DNA from: JALYGY01 sp963800975
GTDB lineage: Bacteria > Actinomycetota > Rubrobacteria > Rubrobacterales > Rubrobacteraceae
DNA: 64,000 nt
Reading direction: 5' to 3'
NCBI GenBank assembly: GCA_963800975.1
Contig: CAWDDB010000002.1
Coordinates: 62,001-126,000 of the forward strand
The notes under the pieces are model-generated. The model saw only the letters and a list, made by a program, of their open reading frames with translations. It was not told where the DNA came from and did not search any database. Positions 1-8,064 of the stretch are shown piece by piece (position 1 is the first letter of the stretch; each line of letters opens with the position of its first letter). A program made the position numbers and the translations under genes.

Positions 1-105
1 GAAGCCGAAGGCTTTGTCGAAGACGTCGTCGGTACGCGCCGGAACGTCTTCAGGGCTCCGCGCTAGACCATTCAAAGCTTGGTTTAGGTTCGTGTGATCC
101 GACAA
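1..105 (-). CDS. N-terminal fragment of an unknown protein, cut by the left edge
   Basis: An open frame runs from a TTG at 105 off the left end and covers 35 codons without a stop. The TTG has a good ribosome binding site, GGAGGG, six bases upstream. The peptide begins MSDHTNLNQALNGLARS and is rich in polar and helical residues. It has no signal peptide and no motif I recognise. The start context and the uninterrupted frame suggest a real gene, but only its first 35 residues are visible, so I give no function. Confidence 0.5.
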   Translation of the reverse strand, partial: MSDHTNLNQALNGLARSPEDVPARTDDVFDKAFGF

Positions 106-215
106 GCCAGCCCTCCAACACAGCTAGACAGAAGTCACATAAAGGCTACCCGTGGTGTGTATCACAACAAAACTATAGAACACGCATGCAAAAGATACTA
201 GGAAACGGCGAACGC

Positions 216-1346
216 TCAACTCCAGCGCGGCGTTATGACGTCGTCCACCTGCAAGAACAGGAAGTGATCGAAGTAGTAGTGGATCAGGAGCGCCGAGAGC
301 ACCACCGAGTAGAACGCGAAGTAGTGTTGCTCGGAGAAGTTCCCGCCGTAGGTCCCGAGCGCCACGTTCGCGCCCAGAACAAGCAGGTAGGCGGCCGCCG
401 CGCCCAGGGTGAACAGGAAGCACATCCAGTAGAGGCGGTGCCCGCTGCTCGAGACTCGCGAGACGTACTGGGAGCCGATGAGCCCCCGATCCGAGCGGAC
501 CTGGTTCAGATACAGCACGACCGCGAGGTACTGGAACGAGTGCCAGGTGTTGAGGCCCTGGAAGGCCACGTCGAGGTTGGGGAGCGCCGGCGTGATGAAG
601 AAGAGGACCGCCGCGAGGCTCATGTGCAGCGTCTTGGGGATGTGCAGCAGCCCGGCCCTCCACTCCCAGATCGTCTTGACGATGAAGGCCGTCAAGAAAA
701 AGAAGAAGCCGGCGGCGGCCAGCGGTCCGAGCCACTCGAACTTGAGGAACTCGGGGAAGAGCAGCGCCCTGCCCCCGGTCTCGAAGCCGTGGCTCGAGAG
801 GTTGTGGCCGAAGATCACCAGCGGCGTGCCGGTGAACTTGAAGGTGGCTATGGGGTAGAGGCTCGTGCCCAGCAGCCCGTAGTCTATGACCCGGGAGACG
901 ACCTGCCAGCGGGCCAGGTTCGGCGCGCGGCCCCGCGGGTCCTTGAAGCGGTACGAGTCGGCGATGTAGGCGGCCTGGTGGATCACGTGCACCGAGGCCC
1001 AGAAGAAGAAGATGGTGACGAGGAGCGTCAGGTTGATGATAGCGAGAGAGACGACGATGACGGGCATGAGCAGCGCCCCCCACGTGTAGCGCCTGTACCT
1101 CTCCCTGAAGTGAGGCTCCATGAACGTCATGGTGTAGGTGGCGAAAAGGTGCGGCCCGCCGATAAACGCGGTTACCACGAGGTCTACGAGGACGTTGGAG
1201 AGGCCCCCGAGATGGGAGAAGAGGTGCGGCACGATGAGGAGCGCGCTCGAAAAGATGATGAAGGTCAGGTCGTAGAAGGGCGAGACCAGCCACATGTCCT
1301 TGGAGGAGATCTTCGAGGCCGTGGCGGGCGCGGATATGGTGGTCAA
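216..1346 (-). CDS. Polytopic membrane protein with conserved-looking histidines, function unknown
   Basis: This 376-residue protein starts at TTG 1346, with AAGGACGG about ten bases upstream. It has many hydrophobic segments from about residue 20 to the end, so it is an integral membrane protein. Histidines lie in or next to the membrane spans in GGPHLFATY, ASVHVIHQAAY, NTWHSFQYL and IHYYFDHFLF. That arrangement recalls di-iron membrane enzymes or the Brp/Blh carotene-cleaving family, but I cannot match it to a family. It stands alone, convergent with nothing, and its promoter side faces palindromic repeat copy A. Confidence 0.75.
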   Translation of the reverse strand: MTTISAPATASKISSKDMWLVSPFYDLTFIIFSSALLIVPHLFSHLGGLSNVLVDLVVTAFIGGPHLFATYTMTFMEPHFRERYRRYTWGALLMPVIVVSLAIINLTLLVTIFFFWASVHVIHQAAYIADSYRFKDPRGRAPNLARWQVVSRVIDYGLLGTSLYPIATFKFTGTPLVIFGHNLSSHGFETGGRALLFPEFLKFEWLGPLAAAGFFFFLTAFIVKTIWEWRAGLLHIPKTLHMSLAAVLFFITPALPNLDVAFQGLNTWHSFQYLAVVLYLNQVRSDRGLIGSQYVSRVSSSGHRLYWMCFLFTLGAAAAYLLVLGANVALGTYGGNFSEQHYFAFYSVVLSALLIHYYFDHFLFLQVDDVITPRWS

Positions 1347-1420
1347 GGCGAAAACCGTCCTTGAGAATGGGTCGCGCTCTTTGGACCCGTACCTTTCACG
1401 TCACGGTTCATTCTATAGAC

Positions 1421-1614
1421 GCCAGAGGCGCCTTTGCAAGAGTTCAGCACGCTACGCCTGGCTGCGCCAGGCTCCGCTTGTCAGCACGTTGCGCCAGGCT
1501 TCGCCTTGGGCAGCTTGTCAGCAATAGGGCTTCTCCTCCCTCCGAGCGCAAGCTGACAAGCCGCCTTTCAGGCGGCGTGCTGCAAGCCTGCAAGGCAGGC
1601 TTGCTATTGTACTG
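1421..1614. repeat. Composite palindromic repeat, copy A
   Basis: The left half carries TCAGCACG or GTCAGC boxes (1443-1451, 1480-1488, 1517-1522) separated by small hairpins such as GCCTGGC-TGC-GCCAGGC. The right half carries the reverse-orientation boxes GCTGAC (1552-1557) and GTGCTG (1577-1582). It ends in a hairpin CAAGCCTG-CAAGG-CAGGCTTG. The 31-base core at 1527-1557 is identical to 20917-20947 in copy C. The last hairpin ends about ten bases before the GTG of the next gene. It resembles a BIME-type mosaic of palindromes. No coding frame is supported. Confidence 0.75.
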
Positions 1615-1616
1615 GT

Positions 1617-2009
1617 GTGGATGCCAGGGCGGGACACGTGGTCATCGTTGGCGGGCCGGAGACCGAGGACGAGCTGCTCGCGATCGTGCTCGATGGCTCC
1701 GACGAGGCGATACCGCTATTCGACTCCGTCGAGGAGGCCGACGAGTTCCTGGACTCCATCGGCGAGTACGGCCGGGACTGGCGCGCCCGCGAGGTCGCGG
1801 CGGGGGACCTGATCGAGCTACTCAAGTACCAGGGCGAGGAGGTCGAGTACGTCGCCCTGAGCCCCCCGCCCGAGAACCTGGAGGGCGGGATGGAGGTGCA
1901 GCTGCTCTACCGCGAGATCCTCATCGACCTCCTGCAACGCCAGACCGCCGCGGAGACAAAGGGGCCCTCAGAGCGCAAAGGATTCTGGCGACGGCTCCTC
2001 GGGCGCTAG
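1617..2009 (+). CDS. Hypothetical acidic protein, 130 residues
   Basis: The frame begins at GTG 1617, directly after repeat copy A, and encodes 130 residues. The protein is acidic, with a run of Asp/Glu-rich helices (TEDELLAIVLDGSDEAI, EEADEFLDSIGEYG), and ends in a basic tail, RKGFWRRLLGR. There is no signal peptide, membrane span or recognised domain. Its last 42 bases overlap the 3' end of the convergent methyltransferase gene. The ribosome binding site is weak, so a GTG a little downstream at 1638 is possible. Function is unknown. Confidence 0.6.
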   Translation: MDARAGHVVIVGGPETEDELLAIVLDGSDEAIPLFDSVEEADEFLDSIGEYGRDWRAREVAAGDLIELLKYQGEEVEYVALSPPPENLEGGMEVQLLYREILIDLLQRQTAAETKGPSERKGFWRRLLGR

Positions 2010-2633
2010 GGTCCTTGGCTTCTCGAAGTTGAGCGTGTAGGCCGGAAACCCGCCGAACCTCATCGCGAGCTTGAAGCCCGCGGCCTCGAACTCGCGGCGT
2101 ATGGTGGTGGAACGCCTGTGGTCCGGGTCGCCGAAGATCTCGGTCACGGAGAGCACGCCGCCGGGGTCAAGCGCAGCGTATAGCTCGCGGATGGCCGCCG
2201 GTCGGTCGCGCGTCTCGCCGAGCACCATCGCGAGCAGTACGCGGTCGAAGCCTCCCTCGTTTAGCCCGTCCTCGCCGAGGACGGCCCGCACGGGCCGGAC
2301 GTTCCGGATGCCCTCTGCCGCAAGACGCGCTTGCAGCTTTTCGAGCATCCCGCGCTGGCCGTCGAGCGCGATCACCTCGCCGCCTGGTCCCACGGCCTTC
2401 GCGAGCGGTACGGTAAGCCGGCCCGGTCCGCAGCCCGCGTCGAGGACGCGCATTCCGGGGCCGAGGTCGAGGCGCTGGATCAGGCGCTCCGGCCCCACGA
2501 AAACGTCCACGAGCCGGTTCTCGAACAGGAACGTGAGCCGGGGCGGGTGCATGATCGGACGTCTGCGCTGCCTCAGATACGCGAGCGCGGCCGCAAGAGC
2601 GGCCCCCGCAAGCGCGTAACGCAGCAATCGCAC
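1968..2633 (-). CDS. Class I SAM-dependent methyltransferase
   Basis: This 221-residue protein has a basic, hydrophobic N-terminus (MRLLRYALAGAALAAALAYLRQRRR) that may anchor it to the membrane. The SAM-binding motif I, VLDAGCGPGRLTVPLA, follows at about residue 60-75. The acidic residue after strand 2 is in VIALDGQ, and the post-motif region LYAALDPGGVLSVTEIFGDPDH is typical of the methyltransferase 11/25 group. The substrate cannot be told. It sits six bases downstream of the epimerase gene on the same strand, so the two may be cotranscribed, and it overlaps the convergent gene at its 3' end. Confidence 0.85.
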   Translation of the reverse strand: MRLLRYALAGAALAAALAYLRQRRRPIMHPPRLTFLFENRLVDVFVGPERLIQRLDLGPGMRVLDAGCGPGRLTVPLAKAVGPGGEVIALDGQRGMLEKLQARLAAEGIRNVRPVRAVLGEDGLNEGGFDRVLLAMVLGETRDRPAAIRELYAALDPGGVLSVTEIFGDPDHRRSTTIRREFEAAGFKLAMRFGGFPAYTLNFEKPRTLAPEEPSPESFAL

Positions 2634-2639
2634 GCCGGA

Positions 2640-3645
2640 TCAGCGGTCCAAACCGGCCAGCGCCGCGTCCTCGGCGGCGTAGTCGAAGGCCGCGCCGTCC
2701 TCCGGCTCCGGCGGGTGCCCGCGCTCCCACGCGACGGCCCGGCGGAGGGCTTCATTTCGAGAGACCTCTTCCCGAAAACCGAGCTCCCGCCGGATGCGGC
2801 TGGTGTCCGCGACCCAGTGCTGTCTCGTGTCGAGACCCCAGTCCAGGTGCTTCGGCAAGCGCCCGTCGGGACCGCTCACAACCTTCCCGTCCCAGCCGGC
2901 CGCGCGACAGATCTCCCGCACCCACTCCGCCCAGGAACGAGGATCCTGCTCCCCAACGTTGTACACGCGCCCCACGGCGCGCTCGTCGGTAACCGCGAGC
3001 GCGATCGCCGCGGCCACGTCCTCGACGTAACCGTGGGTCCAGCGCCACGAGGTCATGCCCTCCCCGAGCAGTATCGCGGGCCGCCCGTCGTCCACGCGCC
3101 TCACGTACTCGAAGAGCCGGTGCTGGTAATCCCCGGGTCCGTACACGGCCGGCAGCCGCAAGACCGTGCCGGGCAGACCCGGATCCCCCATGACCACCCT
3201 CTCGACCAGGATCTTCTCGTAGTTCTGCGCGCCGTCGCGCTCGTAAGGGTAGAGCTTCTCGCGCAGCGGCGACTCTTCCGTCAGCGGGACCGGGTCCGGC
3301 GGTCCGGGATCCCTCCCGGTCACCCGGTCGTAGGCCCGGTAGACGTCCTGGCTGCTCACCGCCACAACCCGCCGGGAGACGCCGCGGAACACGTCCACCA
3401 GCTCTCGGGCCTCGGCCTCGTTCATGGGGATCATGTCCAGCACCACCTCAGGTGCCGCCCGCCGGAGCTCGCCGACACAATTGCCCAGGTCGCCCCGGTC
3501 CCCTGCGATCCGCTCGACGCCTTCGGGGAGGTCCGCTTTCGTGCGGCCCCTGTTGAACACACGTTACCTCGTGGCCGGACTCGGCCAGGCGCCGCACGAC
3601 AGGCATGCCGATAAACCGCGTGCCGCCGACGACCAGAACCCTTAT
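2640..3645 (-). CDS. NAD-dependent epimerase/dehydratase, frameshift near the N-terminus
   Basis: The main frame (2640-3560) encodes the body of an extended short-chain dehydrogenase, including VSSQDVYRAYD and YEKILVERVV, which fits the Tyr-x3-Lys catalytic pair. The nucleotide-binding N-terminus is in another frame just upstream: about 3640-3563 reads RVLVVGGTRFIGMPVVRRLAESGHEVT. The two join cleanly as HEVT-VFNRGRT if one indel near 3557-3563 is corrected. The intact protein would be about 330 residues. No canonical start is visible next to RVLVVGG; it may overlap the stop of the upstream gene at 3642. Sugar specificity is unknown. Confidence 0.75.
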
Positions 3646-4061
3646 CTTCCAGCCTCCCCGCCCGTCAGAACGGCAACCTCGCCGGGAGCGAGGGGCTCGC
3701 GGCGCCGAACGCCGCCGAGGGTGACGCGCCGCACGAATCCAGCTCCGGACGGACGGGGCCGATACGAGGAGAAGGTCAGGAGCGCGAAGCGGCCGGGCCC
3801 GCGCCGCCGGGCGGGGCGGTGCTCGACCCAGAGGATGGGGCGCGGAAGGTCCGGCAGGCCGCCCGCAAAGTGCTCCAGGATCACCTCGGCCGCAAGCTGC
3901 TCCGCCATCTCCGAGACGCCCGCTCCCCCGGCCCCCGGTAACTCCTCGCAGACCACCACCGGGGCGTCGCCCCCCTCACCCTCGTAGATCCTGATCCAGC
4001 AGCACCCGGCCGCGAACGAGTAGCCCCTCCGGTGGCGTATGTACTCGTAGGTCAGGTCCAT
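3642..4061 (-). CDS. Hypothetical protein, 139 residues
   Basis: The protein begins MDLTYEYIRHRRGYSF and has a fairly even mix of beta-type segments, with a Cys pair in AAGCCWIRIYEG. There is no signal peptide or membrane span. A central stretch, ILEHFAGGLPDLPRPILWVEH, looks like a folded domain, but I do not recognise the family. It lies 24 bases downstream of clpP and abuts the epimerase, all on the minus strand. It could belong to the clpP transcript. Confidence 0.55.
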   Translation of the reverse strand: MDLTYEYIRHRRGYSFAAGCCWIRIYEGEGGDAPVVVCEELPGAGGAGVSEMAEQLAAEVILEHFAGGLPDLPRPILWVEHRPARRRGPGRFALLTFSSYRPRPSGAGFVRRVTLGGVRRREPLAPGEVAVLTGGEAGR

Positions 4062-4085
4062 TCCCGGCTCCGCCCTGCTCGCGCC

Positions 4086-4706
4086 CTAACCGGCCGCGAC
4101 GCCCTCCCTCGGGTTCACGACCCGGTCCACCACGCCGTAACTCACGGCCTCCTCCGCGCCCATTATGTAGTCGCGGTCGGTGTCGCGCTCGATCTTCTCG
4201 AACGTCTGGCCGGTCGCCTCGGACAGGATCTCGTTGATGCGCCGCTTGGTGCGCACGAGCTCCCGAGCCTGGATCTCCACGTCCGAGGCCTGCCCTCCCG
4301 GTCCACCCTGAACCCACGGCTGGTGCAGCAGGACCCGCGTGTTCGGCAGCACGTTGCGCTTGCCGTTTTCTCCAGCAGCGAGTAGCACCGCCGAGATCGA
4401 GGCCGCCATCCCAAGCGCGGTCGTCGCCACGTCCGCGTTTATGAACCGCATGGTGTCGTAGACGGCAAGCCCGGCGGTCACGCTGCCCCCAGGCGAGTTT
4501 ATGTACAGGTTGATGTCCTGCTCGGGGTCCTCGCTATCGAGGTGCAAGAGCTGCGCGATGATCGCGTTGGCCACCTGATCGTCGACCGGCGTCCCCAGAA
4601 AGACGATCCTGTCGTTCAACAAACGCGAGTAGATGTCCATCGACCGTTCCCCGCGCGGGCTCTGCTCCACCACGTAGGGAACGACAAGCCTCGGATCCAC
4701 GCTCAT
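4086..4706 (-). CDS. clpP: ATP-dependent Clp protease proteolytic subunit
   Basis: ClpP forms the barrel-shaped serine protease that degrades proteins unfolded by Clp ATPases in the cytoplasm. The ATG at 4706 has AGGAGG eight bases upstream, so I prefer it to the longer frame from 4775. The 206-residue protein carries the catalytic triad as Ser103 in GMAASISA, His128 in LLHQPW and Asp179 in DTDRDY, plus the SPGGSV handle loop. The length is usual for the family. It is divergent from a small XRE-family regulator, with direct repeats in the shared upstream region, which suggests linked control. Confidence 0.95.
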   Translation of the reverse strand: MSVDPRLVVPYVVEQSPRGERSMDIYSRLLNDRIVFLGTPVDDQVANAIIAQLLHLDSEDPEQDINLYINSPGGSVTAGLAVYDTMRFINADVATTALGMAASISAVLLAAGENGKRNVLPNTRVLLHQPWVQGGPGGQASDVEIQARELVRTKRRINEILSEATGQTFEKIERDTDRDYIMGAEEAVSYGVVDRVVNPREGVAAG

Positions 4707-4753
4707 CTCGTAAGCCTCCTGTGCAGCCAACACGCTATACTTGGGTAGCGTAG

Positions 4754-4791
4754 CACTGTTGCAGTGTTTCAGCAAGTTTTATGCAGTGTTT
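4754..4791. promoter_or_regulatory. Repeats between clpP and the XRE gene, possible operator
   Basis: The divergent intergenic region holds an inverted repeat, CACTG-TTG-CAGTG (4754-4766), and a direct repeat TGCAGTGTTT at 4760-4769 and 4782-4791, spaced 22 bases apart. This is a likely operator for the adjacent XRE protein or another clp regulator. If the XRE gene starts at GTG 4805, both copies are non-coding. Binding is inferred. Confidence 0.4.
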
Positions 4792-4804
4792 GGGGGTAAC
4801 GACA

Positions 4805-5077
4805 GTGGATCTACCGTGGTTACGGGATTTGCGGCGGCGGGCGATCATGAGCCAGGAGGAGCTGGCGGCGAAAAGCGGGGTGGCGCGTGACACTATCTCC
4901 AAGCTGGAGACCGGTCGGCGCAGGGCTTACCCGTCCACGATCCGCAAGCTCGCTGTCGGCCTGGATGTGGAGCCGCGGATGCTGCTCGGCGGCGTCGAAT
5001 ACCTGGAGGATGGACCCGTCGACGAGAAGCAACCCGATAGGCCGGAGAGAGAAGATAAGCGGAGGATAGGTTTCTAG
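4805..5077 (+). CDS. XRE-family helix-turn-helix regulator
   Basis: A small DNA-binding protein of about 90 residues with a Cro/CI-type HTH: LRDLRRRAIMSQEELAAKSGVARDTISKLETGRRRAYPSTIRKLAVGLDV. The C-terminal tail is short, polar and charged. An ATG at 4781 would add eight residues, but it overlaps the direct repeat, so GTG 4805 (V-D-L-P-W) is preferred. It is divergent from clpP; in other actinobacteria the XRE protein ClgR controls clp genes, and this gene could play that role. It is shorter than typical ClgR, so the equivalence is only inferred. Confidence 0.8.
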   Translation: MDLPWLRDLRRRAIMSQEELAAKSGVARDTISKLETGRRRAYPSTIRKLAVGLDVEPRMLLGGVEYLEDGPVDEKQPDRPEREDKRRIGF

Positions 5078-5196
5078 GTTCGGGGCGACTGGCCACGGAC
5101 CGGTAGGAACAATTTGAGATGGTCAGGGCGGTTCGACGGCTTCGGCATTCGAACAAAGATTCATGCCCGCGGCTCCTGAAGCAAACCCAGGGCACG

Positions 5197-5225
5197 AAAA
5201 AGGCGGGCCCCCGAAGGGACCCGCC
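5197..5225 (-). terminator. Rho-independent terminator with UUCG loop
   Basis: Read on the minus strand, the stem GGCGGG-T-CCC pairs across a TTCG loop with GGG-G-CCCGCC and is followed by TTTTT. It lies about 35 bases past the stop of the LPxTG-like gene and should end that transcript. Confidence 0.8.
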
Positions 5226-5258
5226 TCCTTGCTAAGGTGCTTCCGTCCGTCTAGCTAA

Positions 5259-5744
<486 letters not shown>

Positions 5745-6019
5745 CTTGATTCCTCCTTGCCGATCACTTTCCGACATCCTCCCTGAAGCTTCCTTTGGTC
5801 CCCCCGCGCTCGTACCCCCTCTCGGTTCTTTGGTCCGCGTACCCTTCTCCTCAGACAGGAAGGTCACGCTAACGAGCGAACACTATCACATAGTTTAACA
5901 TTTCTCAACACTCTTGCAGAATTATCTTTACATCTCGGAGGGGACAAGCAGGGCGGCCTGTGGTTCGCTGGTCGGGGATCAGGCGAGAAAGCCTCCGTCC
6001 CGGCGGCCCGCTCTGCGAG

Positions 6020-6943
6020 CTATTCCTTACGGTAAGGCTTACCGATAGCGGCGGGGGCGATAGCGCGGCCGCCGAAAGCCGCGAGGGCGACTATGGTAAG
6101 TACGTACGGGAGCATCTGGATGAACTCGACGGGGATCGCGTCCTGGGGCACCTGGAAGGTAACGGCGGTGCCGAGGCCGAAGAGGAGGGCCGCGGCAGCG
6201 GCGCCAATAGGATTCCAGCGGCCGAAGATCAGGGCCGCGAGCGCGATAAAGCCCCTGCCGCCGGTCATGCCTTCCGTAAAGGCGGAGAGGATGCCCATCG
6301 AGAGGTACACGCCGCCGCAGGCCGCCAGCAGCCCCGAGAGGGCCACGCCGTAGTAGCGCATCCGGGTGACGCTCACGCCCGCGGTGTCCACGGCCTCCGG
6401 GACCTCGCCCGTTGCGCGGAGCCTGAGGCCGAAAGGCGTACGATAGACGACGAACCAGGTTATGGGGACCAGGGCGTACATCAGGTAGACGAGCATGCTC
6501 TGTTCGAAGAGCGCGGGTCCGATCAGGGGTATAGCAGAGAGGACCGGGATCGGGACCTCCTCGAATCCCGGCACGCGCGGGGAGGTGCCCCCGGAGCCGA
6601 AGATCTCGACCATCAAGAAACCCGTGCCGCCGAGGGCCAGGAGGATGATGGCGGTGCCCGAGATGATCTGGTCCGCCTCGAAGGTGATGCACATGAGCGC
6701 GTGGATCAGGGCGAAGATGAGCCCGGCCGCGAGACCGAAGCCGAGGCCAACGAGGGCGCTACCGGTAAGGAAGGAACCTACGACCCCGGCGAAGGCGGCG
6801 ATCAGCATCAGGCCTTCGAGCCCGATGTTCACTACCCCGCTCCGCTCGCTAAAGAGGCCACCCAGGGCGGCGAAGATCAGGGGCGTCGCGTTGCGGATCG
6901 TCGAGGCCAGGAGGGTGCCCAGGGAGGTGAGGACATCGTCCAC
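6020..6943 (-). CDS. ABC transporter permease, BMP/nucleoside type (second permease)
   Basis: This 307-residue integral membrane protein matches the BPD_transp_2 (branched/ribose-type) permease family, with RSGVVNIGLEGLMLIAAFAG near the N-terminus and EAVDTAGVSVTRMRYYGVALSGLLAACGGVYLS in the middle. It is the shorter permease of the importer, equivalent to YufQ/NupQ. The GTG start at 6943 overlaps the stop of the first permease as TAGTG, so translation is coupled. It is the last gene of the four-gene operon running from 10722. Confidence 0.9.
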   Translation of the reverse strand: MDDVLTSLGTLLASTIRNATPLIFAALGGLFSERSGVVNIGLEGLMLIAAFAGVVGSFLTGSALVGLGFGLAAGLIFALIHALMCITFEADQIISGTAIILLALGGTGFLMVEIFGSGGTSPRVPGFEEVPIPVLSAIPLIGPALFEQSMLVYLMYALVPITWFVVYRTPFGLRLRATGEVPEAVDTAGVSVTRMRYYGVALSGLLAACGGVYLSMGILSAFTEGMTGGRGFIALAALIFGRWNPIGAAAAALLFGLGTAVTFQVPQDAIPVEFIQMLPYVLTIVALAAFGGRAIAPAAIGKPYRKE

Positions 6944-8064
6944 TACTGTCCCAGGCCCTTCTCCAGGCGGGCGCCTGCGAAGCGGCGGGCGCGTTTGCCG
7001 GCGATCAGCTCGACAAGCTTGGTGGCCGTGACGAGGAGCAGGATCACGGCTAGCAGCACGTCGGTCAGCTGCAGCGGGACCTCCGTCGAGAACTGCATCT
7101 CCTGGGCGCCCGCGGTCATACCGCCGAAGAGGATGGCGCCGAGGATCACCCCGACGGGGTGGTTGCGGCCGAGGAGGGCCACCCCGATGCCGTTGTAGCC
7201 CACGTTTTCGACGAACGGTATGGACATCTTGCCGTAGACGCCGAGGACCTCTTCCCCGCCGCCAAGGGCCGCCAGGGCGCCGCCGATCGCCAGGGCTATC
7301 ACGGTGTTGACGCCGATACGCATGCCGGCGTAGCTGGCCGCCCCGGGCGAGAGGCCGACGGCCCGGATCTCGAACCCCCGCTTGGTGCGCCACAGGAGCA
7401 GGTAGACGGCCGCGGCTGCCACCAGCGCGAAGACGAAGCCGTAGTTGGCCCGCCCGAGACCGAAGCCGAGGAACGGGATGCGGGCCGTGAGGTCGATGGC
7501 CCCGGTGCCGGGGACGAGCCCCTCGCCCCTGAAGGGGTTCAGGGCCAGGTAGGTCGCCAGGTAGATCGCGACGTAGTTGAGCATGATCGTGGTGATCACC
7601 TCGTGCGCCCCGAAGTAGGCCTTGAGGAAGCCGGGTATGGCGCCCCAGATAAAGCCAGTGAGCACGCAGGCCGCCAGGGCAACGACCATCCCGAAGACCC
7701 CGAAGGAGCCGAGGGAGACGCCGATAGCGCCGGCCGTTATGGCCCCGATAAAGAACTGCCCCTCTCCCCCGATGTTGAAGAGCCCGGCCCGGAAGGCGAC
7801 GGCCACGGCGAGGCCGGTGAAGATCAGGGGCGTAGCGGTGAGCAGGGTCCGGCCGACGGCGGTCGGCGACCCGAAAGCCCCCCTAAACAGCGCCCCGAAG
7901 GCCGCGACCGGGTTGTTGCCGGTCGCCAGCATGATCACCGCCCCGATGGCGAACGAGATAAGGATTGCTATAAGGGGGAAGACCAGCGCGCCGGCCGCGT
8001 CGCTCAGGAAGCGGCGCAGGATCGGGGGACGCGCGGCCCCCGGCTCCGGGCGCTCTTCGCTCAC
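6943..8064 (-). CDS. ABC transporter permease, BMP/nucleoside type (first permease)
   Basis: This 373-residue membrane protein has the family signature FRAGLFNIGGEGQFFIGAI near residue 90 and LSPGAASYAGMRIGVN in the second half. A cytoplasmic N-terminal leader precedes the first span. It corresponds to YufP/NupP of nucleoside importers and would form the channel with the second permease. Its start overlaps the ATPase stop by four bases (ATGA), and its stop overlaps the next start, so the genes are translationally coupled. Confidence 0.9.
   Translation of the reverse strand: MSEERPEPGAARPPILRRFLSDAAGALVFPLIAILISFAIGAVIMLATGNNPVAAFGALFRGAFGSPTAVGRTLLTATPLIFTGLAVAVAFRAGLFNIGGEGQFFIGAITAGAIGVSLGSFGVFGMVVALAACVLTGFIWGAIPGFLKAYFGAHEVITTIMLNYVAIYLATYLALNPFRGEGLVPGTGAIDLTARIPFLGFGLGRANYGFVFALVAAAAVYLLLWRTKRGFEIRAVGLSPGAASYAGMRIGVNTVIALAIGGALAALGGGEEVLGVYGKMSIPFVENVGYNGIGVALLGRNHPVGVILGAILFGGMTAGAQEMQFSTEVPLQLTDVLLAVILLLVTATKLVELIAGKRARRFAGARLEKGLGQ

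Noticed and set aside
5960..7198. 412-codon plus-strand frame across the ABC permease gene
   Set aside because: It is Glu/Gly/Arg-rich with no recognisable domain; the opposite strand carries conserved permease motifs with coupled start and stop overlaps.
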